From an uncultured SAR86 cluster bacterium (lineage in GTDB: Bacteria; Pseudomonadota; Gammaproteobacteria; Magnimaribacterales; D2472), in contig CACEDS010000002.1 of the NCBI GenBank assembly GCA_902558395.1, positions 261,229 through 325,228 of the forward strand: 64,000 bases of DNA, written 5' to 3'. The notes under the pieces were generated by a model. It was given only the letters and a program-made list of their open reading frames with translations. It was not told the origin of the DNA and ran no database searches. Numbering within the stretch: position 1 is the first letter of the stretch; every line of letters starts with the position of its first letter. Positions 23,711 to 35,805 of this stretch are shown here, piece by piece. Made by a program: the position numbers and the translations under genes.

Positions 23711-24052
23711 ATGAAATATAAAAGACCTAAGCATCAATTAGAAGATACGATAGCATCAACAGTGATGTTGACTGCTCTTGGGTATTTTCTATGGAGAATT
23801 ATAAGGTTTCTTTTTTGGGATTTTTTTATTTACTCTTATTACTTCATTTATTACTCACTTTATTACATCATTTTTATTCCCTATAAATATTTAATTTTTA
23901 TTCCTTTAATTTGGTTAATCGGATTACTTTTCCCAAAAACAATTAAAGATCTAGAATCAATAATCAAGAAACTTAAAAATAATATAGAACAATTCAAAGA
24001 AAATTTGAAAACCGCATGGGAGAAATTCAAAAAAAATATTGCCATAAGGTAA
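23711..24052 (+). CDS. membrane protein with C-terminal coiled coil (cassette cargo)
   Basis: The 113-residue protein has an N-terminal basic stretch. Aromatic-rich hydrophobic helices follow (ASTVMLTALGYFLWRIIRFLFW, FFIYSYYFIYYSLYYIIFIP and YLIFIPLIWLIGLLFP), then a Lys/Glu-rich amphipathic tail (LESIIKKLKNNIEQFKENLK) that should form a coiled coil on the cytoplasmic side. No family recognised. It is the only cargo gene on the plus strand in the array, facing glmS, and the only full-length gene of the cassette nearest glmS. Confidence 0.65.
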   Translation: MKYKRPKHQLEDTIASTVMLTALGYFLWRIIRFLFWDFFIYSYYFIYYSLYYIIFIPYKYLIFIPLIWLIGLLFPKTIKDLESIIKKLKNNIEQFKENLKTAWEKFKKNIAIR

Positions 24053-24070
24053 ATTAACGGGAGAATTATT

Positions 24071-24106
24071 ATGGATAAACAGTGTATGGGTTTGAGTAGA
24101 GTTTAA
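24071..24106 (+). pseudogene. 11-codon gene start ending inside the cassette repeat
   Basis: GGGAG seven bases before an ATG at 24071 opens MDKQCMGLSRV, and the stop TAA lies in the first bases of the repeat beside the living glmS end. Like the fragment at 23543-23596 it has a good start signal and reads outward into a cassette end. It is either a truncated gene or a very short peptide. Confidence 0.25.
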
Positions 24107-24138
24107 ATCACTGTTTAAACTTACTCTACAGTCACTGA
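24105..24138 (-). repeat. living glmS 3' end with adjoining left-end repeat (integration site)
   Basis: Minus-strand TCAGTGACTGTAGAGTAA (24121-24138) is the actual end of glmS, preceded in frame by NLAK. One base after the stop is a perfect TTTAAACAGTGATTT (24105-24119), followed by AAACTC. This is the active edge of the array: the next element would be expected to integrate here. The position lies at the locality known as attTn7 in other bacteria. Confidence 0.87.
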
Positions 24139-25947
24139 TTTAGCTAGATTCCTTGGCTGATCAATATCTGTTCCTCTTAGAAGTGCAACTTCGTATGAAA
24201 GAATTTGTAATGGAATGTTATAAACAATTGGTGTCATAAAGAAATCACATTCAGGCATGTGAAGTAATTTACCAGACTTAACATCCATATTTACTGAAGG
24301 ATCGGCAAATACGTAAAGAGTGCCCCCTCTAGCCTTAACCTCTTCTAAGTTAGAAATTAATTTTTCTGCTATTTCGCTTTCTGGTGCCAGCGCTATAACA
24401 GGCATATTTTCATCTATTAATGCAAGCGGGCCATGTTTTAGCTCTCCAGCAGGATATGCTTCAGCATGGATATAAGAAATCTCTTTAAGTTTAAGCGCGC
24501 CTTCTTTGGCGATAGGGTAGAAGATACCTCTACCTAAAAATAAAGCATTTTCTTTATTGGCAATGCTTGGAGCTATCTGAACCATTTGCTCTTTTGTGTT
24601 AAGAGCTTCTGTAATAGTTTCTGGAAGCAATCTTAATGCTTGAACAATTCTTCCCCTAAGTTTTGGGTTTAGCCCTCTGCTTTTTGCAAGTGATAATGCA
24701 AGCAGCATTAGTCCTGCCAATTGAGTTGTAAAAGCTTTAGTTGAAGCAACACCTATTTCAGGACCCGCATTGGTAAATAGTGAAAAGTCTGACTCTCTAG
24801 CTAAAGAGCTCGTAGGTACGTTACAAATGGTAAGGGTAGAGAGATAGTCTTTTTCTTTTGCATAGTTTAATGCAGCTAACGTATCAGCTGTTTCACCTGA
24901 TTGAGAAATAGTAATTAATAATGCATTTTCATCTACATGAGGATTCCTGTATCTATACTCACTGGCATAATCAATTTGGCACGGAAGTTCGGCTATTGAC
25001 GAAAACCAATTTGCAGCCACTCTCCCTGCATGTAGACTTGTTCCACAAGCAACTATTTGAATACGTCTTGCTTTTGAGAATATTTCGTTGGAACCTAAAC
25101 CAAAGATATTATCTAAAACGTCCTCACCCCCTATTCTTCCCTCTATTGTTTTTGAAACAGCTTCAGGTTGTTCGTATATTTCTTTTTCCATATAGTGCCT
25201 GTAATCACCCTTTGAGGTGGCTTGAGCTGAAATATCTATATGTGTAATTTCTCTTTTGGCTTCGTTTTTGGATTCATCAAAGATTTTATAACTATTTGCA
25301 GAGATCTCTGCCACATCACCATCTTCTAAAAAAATAAAATCATTGGTTTGTTGAGCTATAGCAAGCGGATCTGAAGCTGCAAACATTTCATCAGTTCCAA
25401 TCCCTATTAATAGAGGTGATTTGTTTCTTGCTATAACCAAATTAGTACTATCTTTTATATCAATAGCTGCGATTGCATATGCTCCTTCAAGTTTTTCTTT
25501 TGCTGAATACATTGCATCAATCATTGACTGACCTTGGTTGATATATAGATCAAGCATATGAGCGATTAGCTCTGAGTCTGTTTGAGAGATAAATTCATAG
25601 CCGTCTTTCTTAAGGCCTTCTCTGAGTTCAACATAATTTTCAATAATGCCGTTATGAACAATATAAACCGAATCTTGAGACTTGTGGGGATGAGCATTAA
25701 TCTCTGATGGCTCTCCATGGGTTGCCCACCTTGTGTGAGCAATGCCCAATTTACTTTTTGGTTTTTCAGCAATCATTTTTTCTTCTAAAAGCTGAACTTT
25801 TCCAAGGGTTCTAAGATGGGCTATGCTGTCATTTTTATGCAGAGCGATTCCTGCTGAGTCATATCCTCTATATTCCATTTTGTGGAGTCCTTGGACTAAG
25901 AGCTTTCCAACATTTCTATTTGAAGCAGCAGCTATAATTCCACACAT
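24121..25947 (-). CDS. glmS: glutamine-fructose-6-phosphate aminotransferase (isomerizing)
   Basis: At 608 residues this is full length. Cys2 of MCGIIAA becomes the N-terminal nucleophile of the glutaminase domain (residues 2-240; TRWATHG and NGIIENY are the substrate loops). Two SIS sugar-isomerase domains follow (ACGTSLHAGRVAANWF, SQSGETADTLAAL, EISYIHAEAYPAGELKHGP). It makes glucosamine-6-phosphate for cell-wall and LPS synthesis. The gene starts 2 bases after glmU ends, so they form one operon. Its final codons are the target copied through the downstream cassette array. Confidence 0.98.
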   Translation of the reverse strand: MCGIIAAASNRNVGKLLVQGLHKMEYRGYDSAGIALHKNDSIAHLRTLGKVQLLEEKMIAEKPKSKLGIAHTRWATHGEPSEINAHPHKSQDSVYIVHNGIIENYVELREGLKKDGYEFISQTDSELIAHMLDLYINQGQSMIDAMYSAKEKLEGAYAIAAIDIKDSTNLVIARNKSPLLIGIGTDEMFAASDPLAIAQQTNDFIFLEDGDVAEISANSYKIFDESKNEAKREITHIDISAQATSKGDYRHYMEKEIYEQPEAVSKTIEGRIGGEDVLDNIFGLGSNEIFSKARRIQIVACGTSLHAGRVAANWFSSIAELPCQIDYASEYRYRNPHVDENALLITISQSGETADTLAALNYAKEKDYLSTLTICNVPTSSLARESDFSLFTNAGPEIGVASTKAFTTQLAGLMLLALSLAKSRGLNPKLRGRIVQALRLLPETITEALNTKEQMVQIAPSIANKENALFLGRGIFYPIAKEGALKLKEISYIHAEAYPAGELKHGPLALIDENMPVIALAPESEIAEKLISNLEEVKARGGTLYVFADPSVNMDVKSGKLLHMPECDFFMTPIVYNIPLQILSYEVALLRGTDIDQPRNLAKSVTVE

Positions 25948-25949
25948 TA

Positions 25950-27305
25950 TTAATCCTTTTTCTTAGACCAGTTTTCTTTATTAGCTTGTTTTGATCTTCC
26001 GACACCAAGCGCTCCATCTGGAACATCTTTTGTAATAACTGATCCAGCAGCAACGGTTGAATTTGATCCAACTGTAACTGGGGCAACGAGTGATGTATTG
26101 CTTCCAATAAAACTTTCATCGCCAATGGTTGTTTTGTGTTTGTTGGTACCATCATAATTACAAGTAATTGTTCCGGCTCCAATATTTGTTGATGTGCCAA
26201 CTTCCGTGTCGCCAAGATAGGTAAAATGATTTGCTTTTGAGCCACTCCCCAGCGTTGAATTCTTAGTTTCTACAAAATTGCCTACTTTGGCTGAATTTTC
26301 AATATTGCTTCCTTCTCTTAGTCTTGCATAAGGTCCTATCACACAGCCCTCACCAACTGTGGCGCTGTCTAGGTGAGAAAAAGCCTCTATCCTTGAATTA
26401 TTTCCAATGGTTGCGTTTTTTAAAATTGTATTAGGGCCAATATGAACGTTATCACCCAAAGTAACATTACCCTCTAGTATAACGTTGACATCAATTAGAC
26501 AGTCTTTGCCTGCAACAACCTCTCCTCTTATATCAAGCCTCGCTGGGTCAGCGACTGTAACACCTTTATTTATAAGCTCTTCTGCTTTCATTGCCCTATA
26601 TATTCCTTCTAGCTGAGCCAACTCAGCTTTGCTATTTGCACCTTTAACTTCGTCGTTGGATGCATTGTATGTTTTAATTTTAAACCCTTTGTTGCTTATT
26701 ATGGAAACTAAATCAGTTAAATAAAATTCTCCTGCAGCATTATTATTGTCTAGTTTGGCTAATCCTTCGTCGATAAGCTCTTTTTGCCCACAAAGTACTC
26801 CGGTGAATATTTCTTTTATTTTTTTTTCATCAGCTGAGGCATCTTTTTCTTCGACTATTGCCAATGCATTGCCTGAATCGTCTTTTTTTACCCTGCCGTA
26901 TCCATATGGGTCTTCTAATATAGTAGTTAATATAGATAGTCCATCATCTGAGCTATTTATTAGCTCTTCAAGGGTCTCTTTTTTTATAAGAGGGACATCG
27001 CCGTAGAGAACTAAAACTTTAGCGCCATCTTCAACCTTGGTTATTCCACACTTCACTGCGTCTCCTGTCCCAATTGGTTTTGGTTGATCTGCTGTAGAGA
27101 TCTCAAGATTATAGGTCTTAGATTCTTTTATAACCGAATCCTTGTTAAAGCCGACAACTAATGTAATTTTTGGACTTATTGATCCTGCTGTAAAACATAT
27201 TTTTTCGAGCATAGAAGTTCCCCCAATCCTTTGAAGAACTTTTGCTCTATTTGATTTCATTCTTGAGCCCTCTCCGGCTGCAAGAACTATAGTATGAATG
27301 TCCAC
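25950..27305 (-). CDS. glmU: bifunctional GlcN-1-P acetyltransferase/GlcNAc-1-P uridyltransferase
   Basis: The 451-residue protein has the N-terminal pyrophosphorylase domain (LAAGEGSRMKS nucleotide loop, KPIGTGDAV, VLYGDVPLI). The C-terminal left-handed beta-helix of hexapeptide repeats begins near residue 250 (VNVILEGNVTLGDNVHIGPN, VGNFVETKNS, YLGDTEVG) and supplies acetyl transfer. It makes UDP-GlcNAc from the glucosamine phosphate pathway that begins with GlmS, encoded directly after it. Length is normal for gammaproteobacteria. Confidence 0.98.
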   Translation of the reverse strand: MDIHTIVLAAGEGSRMKSNRAKVLQRIGGTSMLEKICFTAGSISPKITLVVGFNKDSVIKESKTYNLEISTADQPKPIGTGDAVKCGITKVEDGAKVLVLYGDVPLIKKETLEELINSSDDGLSILTTILEDPYGYGRVKKDDSGNALAIVEEKDASADEKKIKEIFTGVLCGQKELIDEGLAKLDNNNAAGEFYLTDLVSIISNKGFKIKTYNASNDEVKGANSKAELAQLEGIYRAMKAEELINKGVTVADPARLDIRGEVVAGKDCLIDVNVILEGNVTLGDNVHIGPNTILKNATIGNNSRIEAFSHLDSATVGEGCVIGPYARLREGSNIENSAKVGNFVETKNSTLGSGSKANHFTYLGDTEVGTSTNIGAGTITCNYDGTNKHKTTIGDESFIGSNTSLVAPVTVGSNSTVAAGSVITKDVPDGALGVGRSKQANKENWSKKKD

Positions 27306-27330
27306 AGTTATATAAGGTTAAATAGATACC

Positions 27331-27744
27331 TTACTGGTTTTTGCGTAATTTTTGAATAGTTTTTAATCTCGCTACAGCTTCAGCTAGCTGGGCAGATGCT
27401 TTTGCATAATCAAGGCTGGCGTCTTTATTTGCTAATTCTTGTTCGGCCGCCTCTTTGGCTTTAATTGCCTCAGACTCATCAAGACTATCAGCTCTTTCTG
27501 CTGTATCAGATAAAACTGTTACAAGGTCTGGCTGTACTTCTAAAAAGCCACCGGAGCAGAAGAATGCCTCTTCTTCAGAGCCGTTTTGTACTCTTACAGG
27601 ACCAGCAGCTAAGCCGGTTAGTAAAGGTGTGTGGCCAGGAGCTATACCAAGTTCGCCAAGAGTTCCTGTCGCATAAACCATGGTAGCTTCGCCGGAATAT
27701 ATTTCTTCACTTGAAGAAACTATGTTGATCTTGATAGTGCTCAT
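27331..27744 (-). CDS. atpC: ATP synthase F1 epsilon subunit
   Basis: A 137-residue protein with the N-terminal beta-sandwich (INIVSSSEEIYSGEATMVYA, GELGIAPGHTPLLTGL) and a C-terminal helical hairpin rich in Ala/Glu/Lys. It forms part of the central stalk and can inhibit hydrolysis. It is the last gene of the atp operon, 1 base after atpD, with glmU 25 bases downstream. Confidence 0.97.
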   Translation of the reverse strand: MSTIKINIVSSSEEIYSGEATMVYATGTLGELGIAPGHTPLLTGLAAGPVRVQNGSEEEAFFCSGGFLEVQPDLVTVLSDTAERADSLDESEAIKAKEAAEQELANKDASLDYAKASAQLAEAVARLKTIQKLRKNQ

Positions 27745-27745
27745 T

Positions 27746-30017
<2,272 letters not shown>

Positions 30018-30025
30018 TTTTTATC

Positions 30026-31570
30026 TTAAAAGGTTTGTGTTTTTTTAAAATCTTCAACAAGTTCTTTGAATTGATTTTCAATATCATCATTCCAGTCACC
30101 TGTTGTATTGATTTGTTGTTCAAGCTCACCCTTCTCAGATGTTAAATATCCATGAAGAGCTTCTTCGAAATCAAGAATTTTTTCTACTTCAACATCAGCC
30201 ATATAACCCCTGTCAGCTGCGAACAGGCTTAGTGCTTGTTGGGCAACGCTCATAGGTGCATATTGCTTTTGCTTTAAAAGTTCAGTAAATGCTTTACCGT
30301 TAGCAAGCTGTTGTTTTGTGGCATCATCAAGGTCTGATGCAAATTGAGAGAATGCTGCTAGCTCACGATATTGAGCCAATGCAGTTCTAACCCCACCTGC
30401 TAGTTTTTTCATAATTTTTGTTTGTGCAGAACCACCAACCCTTGAAACGGAGAGACCTGGGTTGATAGCTGGTCTGACACCTGAATTAAATAACTCAGTT
30501 TCTAGATATATTTGACCGTCAGTAATAGAAATCACGTTTGTTGGAACAAATGCTGATACATCCCCGGCCAAAGTCTCAATAATTGGTAAGGCTGTTAAAG
30601 ATCCTGTTTTGCCCTTAACTTTTCCACCTGTTATTTGTTCAACATAATCAGCGTTAACTCTTGCAGCTCTTTCTAAAAGTCTTGAATGCAAATAGAAGAC
30701 ATCACCAGGATATGCTTCTCTTCCTGGAGGCCTTTTAAGTAGAAGTGATACCTGTCTGTAAGCGACGGCTTGTTTTGATAGGTCGTCATATACGATTAGA
30801 GCATCTTCGCCCTTATCTCTAAAATATTCACCCATTGTGCAACCTGCGTATGCTGAGAGGTATTGCATTGGAGCTGGGTCTGCAGCGGTAGCTGAAACTA
30901 CAATTGTGTGTTCCATTGCTCCATACTCCTCAAGCTTTCTAACAACGTTCGCCACTGTTGATTGTTTTTGGCCTATAGCAACATAGATACATTTAATACC
31001 TGTTCCTTTTTGGTTGATTATTGCATCAACAGCAACAGCGGTTTTCCCTGTTTGTCTATCTCCAATAATAAGCTCTCTTTGGCCTCTTCCGATTGGCACC
31101 ATGGCGTCAACAGCTTTTAATCCAATTTGAACAGGCTGGTCAACTGACTGTCGAGCAATAACACCGGGGGCAACAACCTCAACTGGCATATTTTTCTCAG
31201 CTTTTATTTCACCCTTGCCGTCTATTGGTGTTCCTAAGGTGTTCACAACCCTTCCAAGAAGAGCCTCACCAACTGGAACTTCTAGGACTTTTCCAGTACA
31301 AACTGCTTTTTGTCCTTCAATAATTTCTAGGTAGTCTCCCAGCACAACAGCACCAACCGAATCCTGTTCAAGGTTTAAGGCCATGCCTTTGGTTCCGTTA
31401 TCAAATTCAATAACCTCACCATACATAACATCACCCATGCCATGTATTCTTACAATACCGTCGGAAACGCTAACCACGATTCCTTCGTTTTTTCTTTCAG
31501 CGGAAAGATCAAGACCGGCGATTTTCTCTTTTAATACGCTGGAAATTTCTGATGGATTTAATTGACTCAT
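30026..31570 (-). CDS. atpA: ATP synthase F1 alpha subunit
   Basis: Full length at 514 residues. [13 protein letters not shown] is the noncatalytic P-loop, [21 protein letters not shown] follows, and [18 protein letters not shown] supplies the arginine that reaches into the neighbouring beta active site. The N-terminal beta-barrel has [17 protein letters not shown]. It is 9 bases downstream of atpH. Confidence 0.98.
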   Translation of the reverse strand: MSQLNPSEISSVLKEKIAGLDLSAERKNEGIVVSVSDGIVRIHGMGDVMYGEVIEFDNGTKGMALNLEQDSVGAVVLGDYLEIIEGQKAVCTGKVLEVPVGEALLGRVVNTLGTPIDGKGEIKAEKNMPVEVVAPGVIARQSVDQPVQIGLKAVDAMVPIGRGQRELIIGDRQTGKTAVAVDAIINQKGTGIKCIYVAIGQKQSTVANVVRKLEEYGAMEHTIVVSATAADPAPMQYLSAYAGCTMGEYFRDKGEDALIVYDDLSKQAVAYRQVSLLLKRPPGREAYPGDVFYLHSRLLERAARVNADYVEQITGGKVKGKTGSLTALPIIETLAGDVSAFVPTNVISITDGQIYLETELFNSGVRPAINPGLSVSRVGGSAQTKIMKKLAGGVRTALAQYRELAAFSQFASDLDDATKQQLANGKAFTELLKQKQYAPMSVAQQALSLFAADRGYMADVEVEKILDFEEALHGYLTSEKGELEQQINTTGDWNDDIENQFKELVEDFKKTQTF

Positions 31571-31579
31571 GTTTTCACC

Positions 31580-32116
31580 TTAAAAATTTAATTGGTTTAC
31601 AAGCTTGTTAACCTTCCCTCTAATGGAAAGATCTAAAGTTTCGTCGCCTATCTTTATTGATAAGCCGCCCATTATGTTTGGGTCTTTTGAAAAAGAAATG
31701 TTGGCATCATTGCCATAAGTAGCTTTTATTTTTTCTTCTATGTGTTCTTTAGTAGAATCACTTGGATCAACGGCGACAAAAACCTCAACTGATTTTTGTT
31801 TTTTATGTTGCTCAAGTAAATCTTGATAGATAGAAAAAATAGGTTCAAGAAGATTTAATCGTTTGTTTTCAGCCAATATTGAAAGGAGTTTTTTTGACGT
31901 TTCTGAAATGCTGTCATCAAACAATTTAACCAAGATATCTACAATCTCTTGTCTGGATAATGTTGGGTTCTCAATAGTATTTATAACCCCATCTTCTAAA
32001 GAAGCTACAGCCATAGTATTTAATTCAACGGCCATATCCTCTAAAGTATTAGACTCAATTGCTGAAGCAAACAATGCTTTTGCATATGGTCTGGCTAATG
32101 GGGTTAGTTCTATCAT
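31580..32116 (-). CDS. atpH: ATP synthase F1 delta subunit
   Basis: At 178 residues it has the N-terminal helical bundle (LARPYAKALFASAIESNTLE) that caps F1 and a C-terminal part ending IMGGLSIKIGDETLDLSIRGKVNKL, the family signature. It joins F1 to the peripheral stalk b subunit, whose gene ends 3 bases upstream. Confidence 0.95.
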   Translation of the reverse strand: MIELTPLARPYAKALFASAIESNTLEDMAVELNTMAVASLEDGVINTIENPTLSRQEIVDILVKLFDDSISETSKKLLSILAENKRLNLLEPIFSIYQDLLEQHKKQKSVEVFVAVDPSDSTKEHIEEKIKATYGNDANISFSKDPNIMGGLSIKIGDETLDLSIRGKVNKLVNQLNF

Positions 32117-32119
32117 ATT

Positions 32120-32590
32120 TTATAGTTCCTCGGCAGCTTTCTTTAAAATAGCTTCGTGCTTTTCTTTTGAAACCTCGTCACCAAGAATTTTTTGAGTTGT
32201 TTCGATAATAATATCTGACATTTGCTGTCTTAGTTCTTCTTTTGCCTTGTTGGTCTCGTTTTCTATATTGGTTGCAGCAGCAGTCAATATTTTTTCGGCC
32301 TCAGCTTCAGCCTTTGAAGACGCATCGTTAACTATTTGAGAAGCTCTGTTGTTAGCTTTTTCAAGAATCTCAGCTGCGTCTGCTTTTGCTTTGTCTAACT
32401 CTTTGTCAAAAGCAAGTTTTGCTTCTTCTAAAGAATCATCAGCTTTTTTTGCAGCCTCAAGACCGTCAGATATCTTTTTTTCTCTTTCTTGCATTGTTGC
32501 CAATATTGGGGGGTATACATACCTCCAACATATGGCCACAAAAACTATCATTACGACAGCTTGTGCAAGTAAGGTTGCGTTTATGTTCAT
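32120..32590 (-). CDS. atpF: ATP synthase F0 b subunit
   Basis: The 156-residue protein begins MNINATLLAQAVVMIVFVAI, one membrane helix, followed by WRYVYPPIL and then a long charged, Ala-rich coiled coil. This is the peripheral-stalk b subunit that holds F1 against rotation. It lies between atpE and atpH as in other gammaproteobacteria. Confidence 0.96.
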   Translation of the reverse strand: MNINATLLAQAVVMIVFVAICWRYVYPPILATMQEREKKISDGLEAAKKADDSLEEAKLAFDKELDKAKADAAEILEKANNRASQIVNDASSKAEAEAEKILTAAATNIENETNKAKEELRQQMSDIIIETTQKILGDEVSKEKHEAILKKAAEEL

Positions 32591-32611
32591 ATCTAATTAA
32601 CTAATTATTTT

Positions 32612-34116
<1,505 letters not shown>

Positions 34117-34148
34117 AAGATCGTATTTTGTATAATTTGTTGCGGTGA

Positions 34149-34177
34149 ATTATAGAAATATATGGTCTTATAAACAA
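34149..34177 (-). promoter_or_regulatory. probable sigma-70 promoter of the atp operon
   Basis: On the minus strand TTGTTT (34172-34177) and TATAAT (34149-34154) are separated by exactly 17 bases, 32 bases before the atpI ATG. The -10 box is perfect; the -35 matches three of six positions. The same TTGTTT-17-TATAAT form occurs before coxB. Confidence 0.65.
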
Positions 34178-34211
34178 GTTGTTTTGTTCTTAAATTGAAA
34201 ATTTTTTACAG

Positions 34212-35051
34212 TCAGTTTTTTAGTTTAGAAATTATAGATTCAAGCTCATCTTTGGTGTTGTAATTAATAACAACCTTGCCTGATTTTTTGTTTTTAGCCT
34301 CTATCTCAACCTTGTGGCCAAAGTTTTCAGACATTTCCTCTTCAACAATTAAAAGATCTCTATCTTTTGTCTTGGTTTGAGGTTTTTTATTGGTTTTTTT
34401 TGAGGACAACCCTGCTAAATCTTTTACTGTAAGTTTATTTTTCACAATATTGTTTGCTGCTTTTTCGGCCTCTAATGGATCCATTGATGCTAGAAGTTTT
34501 GCGTGCCCTTTTTCAATTTTCCCAGAAGAAAGCATATCCAAAACCTTTGCGGGCAAAGACAGCAACCTTAAAGAGTTTGCAATTGTGCTTCTAGCTTTAC
34601 CTGTTGAGGCCGCAACCTCATCCTGGGTTAAACCAAACTCTCTTTTCAGTCTGTCATAGCCCCTTGCTTCTTCAACTGCGTTAAGGTCTTCCCTTTGAAG
34701 GTTTTCTATTAAGGCCGACTCTAGGGCGTCTTTGTCTTGTTTTTGATCGATTAATGTAGGAATTGTTTTAAGGCCGGCGTTTTTTGAAGCCCTCAACCTT
34801 CTTTCTCCCGCTATAACCTCATATTTGTTTAGTCCAACCTCTCTAACAAGAATTGGTGATAGCACTCCGTGGTTTTTTATAGAGTTTGTTAACTCTAAGA
34901 GTTTTTCTTCGTCAAAATTTGTTCTTGGTTGAAATCTTCCTGGGTTAATATCTTCAACAGGTAACTCTTTAACGCTTTTTTGGTTGTTGTTAGTGTTTTG
35001 GCCCAACAGAGCGTCGAGCCCTTTATTTAAAATTTTGTTTTCTTCAGACAT
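34212..35051 (-). CDS. parB: chromosome partitioning protein ParB
   Basis: At 279 residues: an N-terminal NKGLDALLGQ motif, the ParB/Srx CTPase domain (DINPGRFQPR, GVLSPILVRE, YEVIAGERRLRASKNAG with its GERR box), a helix-turn-helix (LTQDEVAASTGKARSTIANSLRLL) that reads parS, and a C-terminal dimer domain. It loads on parS and works with ParA to segregate origins. It overlaps parA by 8 bases. A likely parS lies in recF, 10 kb away. Confidence 0.96.
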   Translation of the reverse strand: MSEENKILNKGLDALLGQNTNNNQKSVKELPVEDINPGRFQPRTNFDEEKLLELTNSIKNHGVLSPILVREVGLNKYEVIAGERRLRASKNAGLKTIPTLIDQKQDKDALESALIENLQREDLNAVEEARGYDRLKREFGLTQDEVAASTGKARSTIANSLRLLSLPAKVLDMLSSGKIEKGHAKLLASMDPLEAEKAANNIVKNKLTVKDLAGLSSKKTNKKPQTKTKDRDLLIVEEEMSENFGHKVEIEAKNKKSGKVVINYNTKDELESIISKLKN

Positions 35052-35805
35052 ATTCCACCTTTCTTATTAACTCTCCAGCAAGTGCTAAGTAAGCCTTTGC
35101 ACCATAAGAGGTTGGCATGTATTTAACACCAGACACGCCGTGGCTTGGGGCCTCGGCTAGCTTTATGTTTCTGGGTATAAGAGTGTTGAAAACTAAGTTT
35201 GAAAAATGCTTTTCTAGCTCATCAGACACTTCTTTGGCAAGGTTGTTTCTCATATCCACCATTGTTCTTATTATCCCCAAAACCCTATTAGATGTCAGGT
35301 TTTTGTCGGAAAGGGTTTGTATTGTTTGCATTAATCCAGCAACACCCTCTAAAGAATAGTATTCGCATTGAAGGGGGATAAGGGTTCCCGATGCTGCAAA
35401 CAGGGCTTCTATCGTGAGCTGGTTTAGTGTTGGTGGTGTGTCTATTATTGTATAGTCGAACTCATTGTCTATTTTTTTTAATTCTGTTGATAAAAAATTT
35501 TGTTTGTTGTTTTCTCTTATTCCCACATCAAGCGCTATGAGGTTTTGGTCTCCTGGTAAGACTTTGTAGTTATCTGATGTGTTGTATATGCACTCTTTGA
35601 TGGGTGTATTATTGAAAAAAAGGTCATACAAGGTGTTTGGTTTTTCTTCTTTTATTCCTGTTGCTGTTGTGGCATTCCCCTGTGGATCAAGGTCAATGAG
35701 CAAAACCTTTCTTTTGGTTGCAGCAAGACTTGAGGCAAGGTTTACCGCTGTGGTTGTTTTTCCAACACCGCCTTTTTGGTTTGCTATTGCTATAACCTTA
35801 TTCAC
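35044..35805 (-). CDS. parA: chromosome partitioning ATPase ParA
   Basis: The 253-residue protein has the deviant Walker A KGGVGKTTTAVNL, LIDLDPQGNATT and YTIIDTPPTLNQLT, the Soj-type ParA set. It binds DNA nonspecifically as an ATP dimer and is released by ParB. It lies between rsmG and parB with 8-base overlaps on both sides, the usual order near the origin. Confidence 0.97.
   Translation of the reverse strand: MNKVIAIANQKGGVGKTTTAVNLASSLAATKRKVLLIDLDPQGNATTATGIKEEKPNTLYDLFFNNTPIKECIYNTSDNYKVLPGDQNLIALDVGIRENNKQNFLSTELKKIDNEFDYTIIDTPPTLNQLTIEALFAASGTLIPLQCEYYSLEGVAGLMQTIQTLSDKNLTSNRVLGIIRTMVDMRNNLAKEVSDELEKHFSNLVFNTLIPRNIKLAEAPSHGVSGVKYMPTSYGAKAYLALAGELIRKVEYV

Larger units (their letters stand above)
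19516..24138 (-). mobile_element. tandem cassette array integrated at the glmS 3' end
   Basis: Six copies of the glmS terminal codons (SVTVE-stop) occur at 19516, 20057, 21644, 22928, 23526 and 24121. They split the region into five units of about 0.54, 1.59, 1.28, 0.60 and 0.60 kb, each with one or two full-length cargo genes. Four copies adjoin an exact, and one a near-exact, 15-bp TTTAAACAGTGATTT repeat. The pattern fits repeated integration in which each newcomer restores the end of glmS and displaces the older end outward. No recombinase gene lies within the array, so movement would need one in trans. Classic Tn7 insertion would not copy glmS codons. Confidence 0.75.

Noticed and set aside
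24105-24138. Repeats beside glmS as ordinary transcription terminators
   Set aside because: The repeat halves are not paired into GC stems with T-runs, and the neighbouring element encodes SVTVE-stop with synonymous changes, which a terminator would not explain.
19516-24138. Classic Tn7 or Tn7-like transposon at attTn7
   Set aside because: No tnsABCD-like genes or Tn7-type ends are visible, and Tn7 insertion gives short target duplications downstream of glmS, not copies of glmS codons.
19516-24138. Integron cassette array
   Set aside because: The repeats do not show attC-type paired core sites with GTTRRRY, there is no intI, and the repeated unit is the coding end of glmS.
19516-24138. CRISPR array
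   Set aside because: Repeats are 0.5-1.6 kb apart with genes between them, not 30-40-base spacers.
25916-26245. 109-residue minus ORF inside glmU
   Set aside because: It overlaps the hexapeptide-repeat region of glmU in another frame and its Gln/Leu-rich sequence is a repeat artefact.
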